12,800 nt of DNA. Source: Bacillota bacterium (lineage in GTDB: Bacteria > Bacillota > Clostridia > Peptostreptococcales > Anaerovoracaceae). The stretch is taken from positions 1 through 12,800 of the forward strand of contig JAEEIC010000110.1 in NCBI GenBank assembly GCA_016281165.1, in the 5' to 3' direction. The position numbers and the translations under genes are program-made. Positions 4,820 to 11,733 of the stretch are shown one piece after another (the stretch's first letter is position 1; each line of letters opens with the position of its first letter). The notes beneath the pieces are model-generated. The model was not told the origin of the DNA, searched no databases, and saw only the letters and a list, made by a program, of their open reading frames with translations.

Positions 4820-6442
4820 ATGAAGAAAGCTTTAGCAATTCTGCTGTGCGCGCTTCTGGTAGTCTCCATGCTGGCCGGCTGCGGTTCCAAGACCGAGACT
4901 CCGGCGGCGGCTCCGTCGACTCCCTCGACTCCGTCGACCCCCAGCACTCCCGCTACCCCCGCGACTCCCAGCACTCCCGCTGCCCCCGCGACCCCCGCGG
5001 CTCCTGCCGAGACCAAGTATGTCGATGACATAATCATCGGCATCGGCGGCAAGATCATCGACATCGACCCGCAGGAGAACTCCAATACCCAGCACAACTA
5101 CTATTTCCGCTGCGTATTCGACACCCCGCTCGACTTCAACAACCAGACCAGCGAGCTCGAGCCGAACATCTGCACCGAGTGGAGCTCTGACGACGGCAAG
5201 ACCTGGAACTTCACCCTCCGCGACGACGTCTACTTCCACAACGGCGAGCATATGACCGCCAACGACGTAAAGTGGACCTTCGAGCGCGGCAAGGACAGCT
5301 CCTCCAGCTCTTCCCTCTGCAAGCCCATGGAAGAGATCAACGTCATCGACGACACCCACTTCAGCATCACCCTGGCCAGCGTCAACGTAGACTTCCCCTA
5401 CATGCTGACCCTGCCCACCGCCTCCATCCTCTGCCAGAAGGCAGTCGAGGGCGGCGAGACCGACGCTCTGGGCATCGGTTCCGGTCCGTGGAAGCTCGAC
5501 TCCTATGAGTTCGGCGACTACCTGAAGATGACCAGGAACGACAACTTCTGGGGCGAGCCCGCCAAGGGCAAGACCCTGACCCTGCGCTACATGCCCGAGA
5601 CCAGCGCCCGTCTGGTAGCTCTTGAGACCGGCGAGATCGACGTCTGCGAGAGCCCCGACACCAACGAGCTGAGCCACGTCACCGATAACGACAAGCTCGA
5701 GCTGCAGTCCTACACCTCCTCCTCCATCCAGTACCTTGCCTTCAACTGCGAGAAGGGCATCTTCACCAATCAGAACCTCCGTCTCGCCATGTGCTACGGC
5801 ATCGACTGCGAAGAGCTGATCGACGTAGTCTACAACGGCCTCGCCACCAAGTGCGGAAGCACCTGGGGCTGGAACGAGTACGGCTACAACGGCGGCGGCA
5901 TCACCCAGTACACCTATGATCCCGACAAGGCTGCCGAGTACCTCGCCGCTGAAGGCTACGGTCCCAGCAATCCTCTGAAGATCCACCTCGCCGTTTCCGC
6001 CGGTACCAGAAAGGCCATGGGCGAAATGGTACAGTCCCAGGTCAAGCCGCTCGGCATCGAAGTCACCATCGATGAGTACGATACCGCCGGTCTGTCCACC
6101 ATGACCACCGCGGGCGACCACGAGTGCGCCTTCTACGGCTGCGGCACCAACGTGTTCGGCGACGACATCACCCGTCTGATCGACTCCAACACCGGCGTCA
6201 ACAAGTCCCACCTCCACGATCCGCAGGTCCACGAGCTGATGGACGCTGCCAGACAGGAACTGGACGACGCCAAGAGGACCCAGATGTATCATGATGTCCA
6301 GCAGAGACTGTTCGACATCGGCGCTTATCTCCCCGTCTGCACCAGCGAAGCTTTCTTCGGTGTCAAGAAGGGCATAGGCGGCATCGATTACTATCCGACT
6401 TCCCACCACGATTTCTCCGAGATCTACTTCGTACAGCAGTAG
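4820..6442 (+). CDS. Peptide/solute-binding lipoprotein, family 5 (DppA/OppA type)
   Basis: The 540-residue product is an extracytoplasmic lipoprotein that should capture the substrate for the ABC importer encoded downstream. The signal peptide MKKALAILLCALLVVSMLAGC ends in the lipobox LAGC with the lipidated Cys at 21. A low-complexity Pro/Thr/Ser/Ala linker (about 27-64) tethers the binding domain to the membrane. The family 5 fold is supported by YYFRCVFDTPLDFN (94-107), the typical MTANDVKWTFERG (145-157), a GSGPWKL strand (220-226), LRYMPETSARLVALETGEID (255-274) and the late QRLFDIGAYLPVC region. The mature part has 12 cysteines besides C21, unusual for an exported protein of an oxygen-exposed cell and consistent with an anaerobe. 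The start is fixed by AAGGAG 7 bases upstream; an in-frame extension to 4706 would include the promoter and is rejected. Peptide as substrate is inferred from the neighbours. Confidence 0.93.
   Translation: MKKALAILLCALLVVSMLAGCGSKTETPAAAPSTPSTPSTPSTPATPATPSTPAAPATPAAPAETKYVDDIIIGIGGKIIDIDPQENSNTQHNYYFRCVFDTPLDFNNQTSELEPNICTEWSSDDGKTWNFTLRDDVYFHNGEHMTANDVKWTFERGKDSSSSSSLCKPMEEINVIDDTHFSITLASVNVDFPYMLTLPTASILCQKAVEGGETDALGIGSGPWKLDSYEFGDYLKMTRNDNFWGEPAKGKTLTLRYMPETSARLVALETGEIDVCESPDTNELSHVTDNDKLELQSYTSSSIQYLAFNCEKGIFTNQNLRLAMCYGIDCEELIDVVYNGLATKCGSTWGWNEYGYNGGGITQYTYDPDKAAEYLAAEGYGPSNPLKIHLAVSAGTRKAMGEMVQSQVKPLGIEVTIDEYDTAGLSTMTTAGDHECAFYGCGTNVFGDDITRLIDSNTGVNKSHLHDPQVHELMDAARQELDDAKRTQMYHDVQQRLFDIGAYLPVCTSEAFFGVKKGIGGIDYYPTSHHDFSEIYFVQQ
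4940..4993 (+). repeat. Tandem 27-bp duplication in the lipoprotein linker
   Basis: Bases 4940-4966 and 4967-4993 are adjacent copies differing at two positions. They are in frame and encode PSTPATPAT and PSTPAAPAT (residues 41-49 and 50-58). Such a repeat can change copy number by slippage and so alter linker length without breaking the gene. Confidence 0.85.
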
Positions 6443-6458
6443 TTTCGCGGAAAGCAGA

Positions 6459-6471
6459 GCCCTTTAAGGGC
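6459..6471. repeat. Short palindrome after the binding-protein gene
   Basis: GCCCTTTAAGGGC is a near-perfect palindrome. CAGA before it and TCTG after it (6474-6477) could lengthen the stem across a 2-base bulge. It precedes the stronger hairpin at 6488-6533, so two stem-loops follow the binding-protein stop in series. Confidence 0.5.
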
Positions 6472-6487
6472 ATTCTGATCTGAGTTT

Positions 6488-6535
6488 AAGGACTGTTATG
6501 ATGAGATCTCAGTCTTCAATCATAACAGTCCTTTT
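6488..6535 (+). terminator. Intercistronic stem-loop (attenuator or 3'-end stabiliser) after the binding protein
   Basis: AAGGACTGTTATGAT (6488-6502) and its exact complement (6519-6533) form a perfect 15-bp stem around a 16-base loop that itself contains the palindrome GAGATCTC. Only a short T-run (6532-6535) follows, so termination is probably partial. In binding-protein operons such structures commonly let the binding protein be made in excess of the permeases; I infer that role here because no new promoter is evident in the 55 bases before the next gene. Confidence 0.8.
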
Positions 6536-6588
6536 CAAAATCATCCGACATCCGTTTTGTTCATCGAATCCGGTGAAAGGAATAAAGT

Positions 6589-7575
6589 ATGTATCGTTAT
6601 GTACTGAAAAGATTACTGCTGCTTATTCCGGTACTGCTGGGCGTATCCATGCTGGTCTACTGCATACTAGACCTGGCTCCCGGAGACGCGGCGGACATAC
6701 TGGCTCCCGACGACGCGACGCTTGAAGAGAAAGAAGCTCTGAGAGAGGAGATGGGCCTCAACAGACCCGTGCTGATCCGCTATTTCGAATATATGTGGAA
6801 CCTGCTGCACGGAGAGCTGGGGACCTCGTACCTGTCCCCGATCACCGTCTGGGACGCTTTCACCCAGAAGGCTCCCAACACTCTCAAGCTCGGTCTCGCC
6901 TCGGTGATCTTCGCCGTGGGCCTCTCGCTCCCGCTGGGCATATACGCGGCCCGGCACAGAGGGAGCTGGAAGGACGCCCTGAGCATGATCCTCGCCATAC
7001 TGGGCCTTTCGATGCCCAACTTCTGGCTCGGCCTGCTGCTGATGCTGCTCTTCGCTCTGAGGCTCGGCTGGCTGCCTTCGGGAGGAGCCGATAAGGGCTT
7101 CCTGAGCCTCATCCTGCCGACCTTCACCATCGGTACCGGCATGATGGCGACCCTGACCAGAACGACCCGTTCCTCGATGCTCGACGTCATCCGCCAGGAC
7201 TACCTGAGGACCGCCAGAGCCAAGGGCGTCAACGAAGAGGTCGTCATCAAAAAGCACGCTCTCAAGAACGCACTCATACCCATCATTACCATCATAGGCA
7301 CCATGCTGGGCGGAATACTGGGAGGCGCGACCCTCACCGAGTCCGTATTCTCCTGGCCCGGCGTAGGACGTCTCATCATAGACTCGCTCAACGGCCGCGA
7401 TACCCCCGTCGTCACCGGCTGCATCATCATGACCACCATGTTCTTCAGCGTGGTCCTGCTGGTGGTGGACCTGGTCTACGCCTTCGTCGATCCGAGGATC
7501 AAGGCCCAGTATTCCAACAAGAACAAGAAGAAGGGAGGAGAGAAGAAAGATGGCGAAAAAGCAGCAACAGCCTAA
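6589..7575 (+). CDS. dppB: Dpp/Opp-type ABC transporter permease, subunit 1
   Basis: The 328-residue integral membrane protein forms one half of the importer channel. It has the usual six hydrophobic segments, near residues 8-28, 98-121, 131-160, 171-190, 229-249 and 277-301. The long first extracytoplasmic loop contains LREEMGLNRPVLIRYFEYM and GELGTSY, hallmarks of DppB/OppB. The cytoplasmic EAA loop, which docks on the ATPase, reads DYLRTARAKGVNEEVVIKKH (204-223). WPGVGRL (256-262) and the terminal VDPRI (300-304) are also typical. An extra Lys-rich tail of about 20 residues (309-328) is encoded by DNA that also carries the next gene's ribosome binding site and first 26 bases. The start follows GAAAGGA at 6575-6581. 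The symbol denotes family only; substrate is not proven. Confidence 0.93.
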   Translation: MYRYVLKRLLLLIPVLLGVSMLVYCILDLAPGDAADILAPDDATLEEKEALREEMGLNRPVLIRYFEYMWNLLHGELGTSYLSPITVWDAFTQKAPNTLKLGLASVIFAVGLSLPLGIYAARHRGSWKDALSMILAILGLSMPNFWLGLLLMLLFALRLGWLPSGGADKGFLSLILPTFTIGTGMMATLTRTTRSSMLDVIRQDYLRTARAKGVNEEVVIKKHALKNALIPIITIIGTMLGGILGGATLTESVFSWPGVGRLIIDSLNGRDTPVVTGCIIMTTMFFSVVLLVVDLVYAFVDPRIKAQYSNKNKKKGGEKKDGEKAATA

Positions 7576-8449
7576 GCTGGACGCCAACGGCGAGCGCAAG
7601 CAGCGCAGCCAGGCCGGCGAAGCCTGGCACCGCATGAAAAAAGACAGAGGCGCCATGCTCGGTCTCGTAGTCGTCTCCATCATCATCCTCGTGGCCCTTC
7701 TGGCCAATGTGCTCCTCGATTACGACGAGGACGTCATCGGCATGCACACCAAGGAGAGGCTGCAGTCGCCCAACGCCAAGCATCTGCTGGGCACTGACGA
7801 ATACGGCCGCGACATACTCTTCAGGATACTGTACGGAGCCCGGTACTCGCTCTCCGTAGGACTGGTGGCCGTCGCGATAGCCCTGACGATAGGCGTGACC
7901 TTGGGGGCCATCGCCGGATATAACGGAGGGGCGGTCGAAGAGGTCATCATGAGGTTCACCGACATATTCAGCTCGGTCCCGAACATGCTGATGGCCCTGG
8001 TCGTAGTCTCGGCCCTGGGCCAAAGCATGCTGAACTTGATGATAGCCATAGGCGTCACCAGCGTGCCGCAGTTCGTGCGCATCACCCGCGCCACGGTGCT
8101 CACGGTACGCAACCAGGAGTACGTCGAATCGGCCAGAGCCATAGGGCTCTCCACTCCCAAGATCATCGTCAGCCACATCCTGCCCAACAGCCTTTCGCCC
8201 ATCATAGTCCAGACCACCCTGAGAGTCGCCTCGGCCATAATCTCAGCCTCGTCTCTCAGCTTCCTCGGCCTGGGCATCCCGGCTCCCAATCCGGAGTGGG
8301 GCTCCATGCTCTCGGGCGGCAGAAAGTTCATCCGTGACTATCCCTACATGACCCTCTATCCGGGCCTGGCGATAATGATCACGGTGCTCTCCCTCAATCT
8401 TCTGGGCGACGGCTTAAGAGACGCCCTCGACCCGAAGCTCAAGAATTAA
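7550..8449 (+). CDS. dppC: Dpp/Opp-type ABC transporter permease, subunit 2
   Basis: The 299-residue product is the partner permease. A hydrophilic N-terminus (1-32) leads into a first membrane segment (about 34-56). The DppC/OppC hallmark HLLGTDEYGRDIL lies at 78-90, further membrane segments follow, and the EAA loop is EYVESARAIGLSTPKIIVSH (190-209). The C-terminus FLGLGIPAPNPEWGSML (238-254) and LLGDGLRDALDP (284-295) is characteristic. It begins 26 bases before the end of the previous gene, with GGGAGGAG upstream, so translation of the two permeases is probably coupled to give equal amounts. Confidence 0.93.
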   Translation: MAKKQQQPKLDANGERKQRSQAGEAWHRMKKDRGAMLGLVVVSIIILVALLANVLLDYDEDVIGMHTKERLQSPNAKHLLGTDEYGRDILFRILYGARYSLSVGLVAVAIALTIGVTLGAIAGYNGGAVEEVIMRFTDIFSSVPNMLMALVVVSALGQSMLNLMIAIGVTSVPQFVRITRATVLTVRNQEYVESARAIGLSTPKIIVSHILPNSLSPIIVQTTLRVASAIISASSLSFLGLGIPAPNPEWGSMLSGGRKFIRDYPYMTLYPGLAIMITVLSLNLLGDGLRDALDPKLKN

Positions 8450-8461
8450 GGAGGTCTTTAA

Positions 8462-9472
8462 ATGAGCGATAACAACAATGAAGTCCTCAGAGTCGAAGAC
8501 CTTACAGTCTATTATGAGCTTGAGGAAGAGACAGTAAAGGCTGTCAACGATATCAGCTTCACCCTCGACAGGGGCGAGACCATAGGCCTGGTCGGAGAGA
8601 CCGGAGCCGGCAAGACCACCACCGCTCTGGCGCTGCTGCGCCTGGTCCCGGATCCTCCCGGGGTGATCAAGAGCGGAAAGATCACTGTCTGCGGCAACGA
8701 CATGCTCGAGGTCCCTGTGCAAAAACTCGAGGAGATCAGAGGAAAGGATATCGCGATGATATTCCAGGATCCGATGACCTCTCTCAACCCGGTGTTCACT
8801 GTGGGCGAGCAGATCGCTGAATCCATCGAGATACATGAGAAGCTCGGCAAGCACGAGGCTTACGAGAAGGCTCTCGACATGCTCGAGATGGTAGGCATCC
8901 CCCGCGAAAGAGGGGCCGAGTATCCCCACCAGTTCTCGGGCGGCATGAAGCAGAGGGTGGTCATCGCCATCGCTCTCGCCTGCCAGCCCCAGCTGCTGAT
9001 CGCGGACGAGCCCACCACCGCTCTCGACGTCACCATCCAGGCCCAGGTCCTCGACCTGATCAAGAACCTGAAGGACAGACAGGGCACCTCGGTCATCATG
9101 ATCACCCACGATCTGGGCATAGTCGCCGAGACCTGCGACAAGGTCGCCGTCATGTACGCCGGCCGCATCATCGAGACCGGTACTCTGGACGACGTGTTCA
9201 ACTACACTCTCCATCCCTATACCGAAGGTCTGTTCAACTCGCTGCCCAACATCAATGACAGAAAGGCCGAGCTCAAGCCTATACACGGCCTGATGCCCGA
9301 CCCCACCAATCTGCCCCCCGGCTGCGCCTTCGAGCCCCGCTGCGAATACGCCTGCGAGGCCTGCAAGACCCAGCTCCCGGAGCTGGTGAACTTCAGCGGT
9401 ACCCACAAGGCGGCCTGCCTGCGCTACGCAGAAGAGGGCTTCCATATAGCAAGGGGGAAGAAGCATGAGTAA
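8462..9472 (+). CDS. dppD: Dpp/Opp-type ABC transporter ATPase, subunit 1
   Basis: The 336-residue cytoplasmic ATPase powers import. Visible motifs: Walker A GETGAGKT (45-52), Q-loop FQDP (101-104), ABC signature FSGGMKQR (158-165), Walker B LLIADEPT (178-185) and H-switch THD (H216). The C-terminal oligopeptide-transporter extension has cysteines C288, C294, C301 and C319, matching the conserved positions linked in this family to an iron-sulfur cluster, plus an extra C298. The gene follows dppC after 12 bases with a perfect AAGGAGGT site (8448-8455) and overlaps the next gene by 8 bases. Walker A has Thr at the third position, where most relatives have Ser, a mild change. Confidence 0.94.
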   Translation: MSDNNNEVLRVEDLTVYYELEEETVKAVNDISFTLDRGETIGLVGETGAGKTTTALALLRLVPDPPGVIKSGKITVCGNDMLEVPVQKLEEIRGKDIAMIFQDPMTSLNPVFTVGEQIAESIEIHEKLGKHEAYEKALDMLEMVGIPRERGAEYPHQFSGGMKQRVVIAIALACQPQLLIADEPTTALDVTIQAQVLDLIKNLKDRQGTSVIMITHDLGIVAETCDKVAVMYAGRIIETGTLDDVFNYTLHPYTEGLFNSLPNINDRKAELKPIHGLMPDPTNLPPGCAFEPRCEYACEACKTQLPELVNFSGTHKAACLRYAEEGFHIARGKKHE

Positions 9473-10430
9473 GACGATGATAGAGGTCCAGAACCTCACC
9501 AAATACTTCAAGACCCCCAAGGGCATGCTTCACGCCGTCGACGGCGTCAACTTCACCATCGATGAGGGCAAGACCCTGGGCGTCGTAGGCGAGTCCGGCT
9601 GCGGCAAGTCCACCACCGGCCGCTGCATCTTAAGGCTCATCGAGCCCACCGACGGCAAGGTCTTCTTCGAAGGCCAGGACGTCACGGCGATGAGCTCCAG
9701 GCAGCTGCACGACATGCGCCAGAAGATGCAGATCATCTTCCAGGATCCGTTCTCTTCGCTGGATCCCAGAAAGACCGTGGCCCAGACCATACAGGAGCCG
9801 ATGATCGAATTCAAGATCGTCCCCAAGGACCAGCTCCACGCCAAGACCAGAGAGCTGATGGACATGGTCGGCCTGGCCGGAAGACTCATCAATACCTATC
9901 CCCACGAGCTGGACGGCGGGCGCAGACAGCGTATCGGCGTGGCGAGAGCGATCTCCCTCAACCCGAAATTCATCGTCTGCGACGAGCCGGTCTCCGCTCT
10001 GGACGTATCTATCCAGGCTCAGATACTCAACCTCCTCAAGGAGCTGCAGAGGGATCTGGGTCTCACCTACATGTTCATCACCCACGATCTGTCGGTAGTC
10101 AATCACTTCTCCGACGATATCGCGGTCATGTACCTGGGCCAGCTGGTCGAAAAGGCTCCCGCCGAGGAGCTCTTCGCCAACCCCATCCATCCCTATACCC
10201 AGGCTCTGCTCTCGGCCATACCCATCCCCGAGGTGGGCGGCCCCAAGAGAGAGAGGATACTGCTCAAGGGCGAGATCACCTCTCCGGTGAACCTTCCCGA
10301 CGAGTGCCGTTTCGCCAAGCGCTGCAATTACAGCTGCGAGGCCTGCAGACAGAGCGATCCCAAGCTGGTCGAGATCGTTCCCGGCCATTTCGTCGCCTGC
10401 CACAGGATGAACGAATTCATCAATCATTGA
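9465..10430 (+). CDS. dppF: Dpp/Opp-type ABC transporter ATPase, subunit 2, with atypical signature
   Basis: The 321-residue product is the second ATPase of the importer. Walker A GESGCGKS (42-49), Q-loop FQDP (92-95), Walker B FIVCDEP (169-175) and H-switch H207 are intact. The ABC signature, normally LSGGQ, reads LDGGR (149-153) in YPHELDGGRRQRIG, placing Asp where the ATP-contacting Ser normally sits. Thus one of the two composite ATP sites, that made by the Walker A of the partner and this signature, may be altered. The C-terminal extension has C281, C287, C294 and C312 plus an extra C291, the same pattern as in the partner ATPase. The start overlaps the previous gene by 8 bases. I have the impression that LDGGR also occurs in clostridial relatives, which would make it a subfamily trait rather than damage. 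Confidence 0.92.
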   Translation: MSKTMIEVQNLTKYFKTPKGMLHAVDGVNFTIDEGKTLGVVGESGCGKSTTGRCILRLIEPTDGKVFFEGQDVTAMSSRQLHDMRQKMQIIFQDPFSSLDPRKTVAQTIQEPMIEFKIVPKDQLHAKTRELMDMVGLAGRLINTYPHELDGGRRQRIGVARAISLNPKFIVCDEPVSALDVSIQAQILNLLKELQRDLGLTYMFITHDLSVVNHFSDDIAVMYLGQLVEKAPAEELFANPIHPYTQALLSAIPIPEVGGPKRERILLKGEITSPVNLPDECRFAKRCNYSCEACRQSDPKLVEIVPGHFVACHRMNEFINH

Positions 10431-10443
10431 TCACAGATCTGTC

Positions 10444-10473
10444 AGGCTGCGCGGCGTAAAGACCGCGCAGCTT
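10444..10473 (+). terminator. Intercistronic stem-loop between transporter and hydrolase genes
   Basis: GCTGCGCGG (10446-10454) pairs perfectly with CCGCGCAGC (10463-10471), extendable by one G-U and one A-T pair, around an 8-base loop. It is followed only by a weak T-rich stretch (CTTGATGCTTTAATT), so it may be a partial terminator or processing signal. No good promoter hexamers are seen between it and the next start at 10509. Confidence 0.6.
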
Positions 10474-10508
10474 GATGCTTTAATTCGAAAGATAAAGGAG
10501 ATCGACAT

Positions 10509-11723
10509 ATGGATACCAATATTCAGGACATACTGAGTTATATCGACTCGGTAAAAGACGAGATCGACAAGCTCGCGCTCGACATCCACGCCCATCCGGA
10601 GATCTGCTTTGAGGAATATACCGCGATGAATCTAGTCGCCGACCTGTGCGAGAAGCACGGGTATAAGGTCCAAAGAGGCTACGCCGGCCTCGAGACCTCC
10701 ATGAGGGCCGACGCCGAAGGGCAGCCCGGAGGGCCGAGAGTGGCTTTCCTCGCCGAATATGACGCTCTTCCCGGCTGCGGAGAAGAGGGGGGACCGGGCC
10801 ACGGCTGCGGCCACAATCTCATCACCGCCTGCTCGACGGCCGCTTTCCTGGCTCTCGCGAGCGTCATAAAGGACTATAAGGGCAGCGTCTGCCTGATCGG
10901 GACTCCCGCGGAGGAGGGGGGCGGCGGCAAGATAAAGCTGCTGGAGAACGGCGGCTTCAAGGACGTCGATTACGCCATGATGATGCATCCCTCCAGCGGC
11001 GGCGTGAAGGCCAATCTGGTGGGAAGAGGAGGAAGAGCGAGCTGCGACGTGACCGTCAAGTTCTTCGGCAAGGCAGCCCATTCCTCCAGGCCCGTGAACG
11101 GCATCAACGCCCTCAACGGCGTGATCAGCCTCTTCAACCATATCGACATGCTGCGCCCGACCTTCGATCCTCAGGACAATATCAACGGCATCATCAGACA
11201 CGGCGGCGTGGCCTCGAACATCATACCCGAGTACGCCGAGGCCGAGTTCTGCGTGAGAGCCGATACCATGCACAGGATAGAGGAGCTCAACGCCATCATC
11301 GAAAAGTGCGCGAAGGTATCTTCCCAGCTCACCGGAGCCAGGTACGAGATCGAATGCGGCGACATCTCCGCGGAGCGCTATCCCAACAGGCCCATGAACC
11401 AGGCCTTTAAAGACGCCATGGAGGCCCAGGGAGTGGAGATGTGCTGGCCCGATCCGAAGATGCAGTACGGTTCCTCCGACATAGGCAACGTCTCCATCGT
11501 GATGCCGATAATACACGATTATCTCTCCATCACCGACGATAAGAGCGTGCAGGCCCACAACCGCAGCTTCACTGCCGCGGCCAGGCAGCCCCAGGCTCTC
11601 GAGATGGCGAGAAAGGGCGCGGCCGGACTTGCCTGCGTAGGACTTAAGCTCATAGCGGACGAAGCCTTCAGGGCCGAGACCGATGGATATCATAAAAACC
11701 AGATTCCTGATTTCTACAAATAA
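10509..11723 (+). CDS. M20D-type amidohydrolase/dipeptidase (AbgB/PM20D2-like)
   Basis: The 404-residue cytoplasmic enzyme should hydrolyse an amide or peptide bond with a two-metal centre. Expected metal ligands and catalytic residues are present: C100 and H102 in GHGCGHN, E135/E136 in GTPAEEGGGGK, H160 in MMMHPS and H350 near the C-terminus (VQAHNRSF). The lid or dimerisation domain starts near 178 (CDVTVKFFGKAAHSSRP). GSSDIGNVS (321-329) and the PAEEGGGGK form are closer to aminobenzoyl-glutamate hydrolase subunit B and PM20D2 beta-alanyl dipeptidase than to hippurate-type enzymes. The start is preceded by AAAGGAG. Placement right after the importer suggests it cleaves the imported compound. 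Exact substrate is unknown: candidates are dipeptides, N-acyl amino acids or aminobenzoyl-glutamate. Confidence 0.87.
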   Translation: MDTNIQDILSYIDSVKDEIDKLALDIHAHPEICFEEYTAMNLVADLCEKHGYKVQRGYAGLETSMRADAEGQPGGPRVAFLAEYDALPGCGEEGGPGHGCGHNLITACSTAAFLALASVIKDYKGSVCLIGTPAEEGGGGKIKLLENGGFKDVDYAMMMHPSSGGVKANLVGRGGRASCDVTVKFFGKAAHSSRPVNGINALNGVISLFNHIDMLRPTFDPQDNINGIIRHGGVASNIIPEYAEAEFCVRADTMHRIEELNAIIEKCAKVSSQLTGARYEIECGDISAERYPNRPMNQAFKDAMEAQGVEMCWPDPKMQYGSSDIGNVSIVMPIIHDYLSITDDKSVQAHNRSFTAAARQPQALEMARKGAAGLACVGLKLIADEAFRAETDGYHKNQIPDFYK

Positions 11724-11733
11724 AGGAGGACAT

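Noticed and set aside
4832..6409. 525-codon open frame on the minus strand, opposite the binding-protein gene
   Set aside because: It is a shadow of the GC-rich, codon-biased lipoprotein gene. Its translation is low-complexity Val/Gly/Ala/Asp with no domain, while the plus strand has a signal peptide and family motifs.
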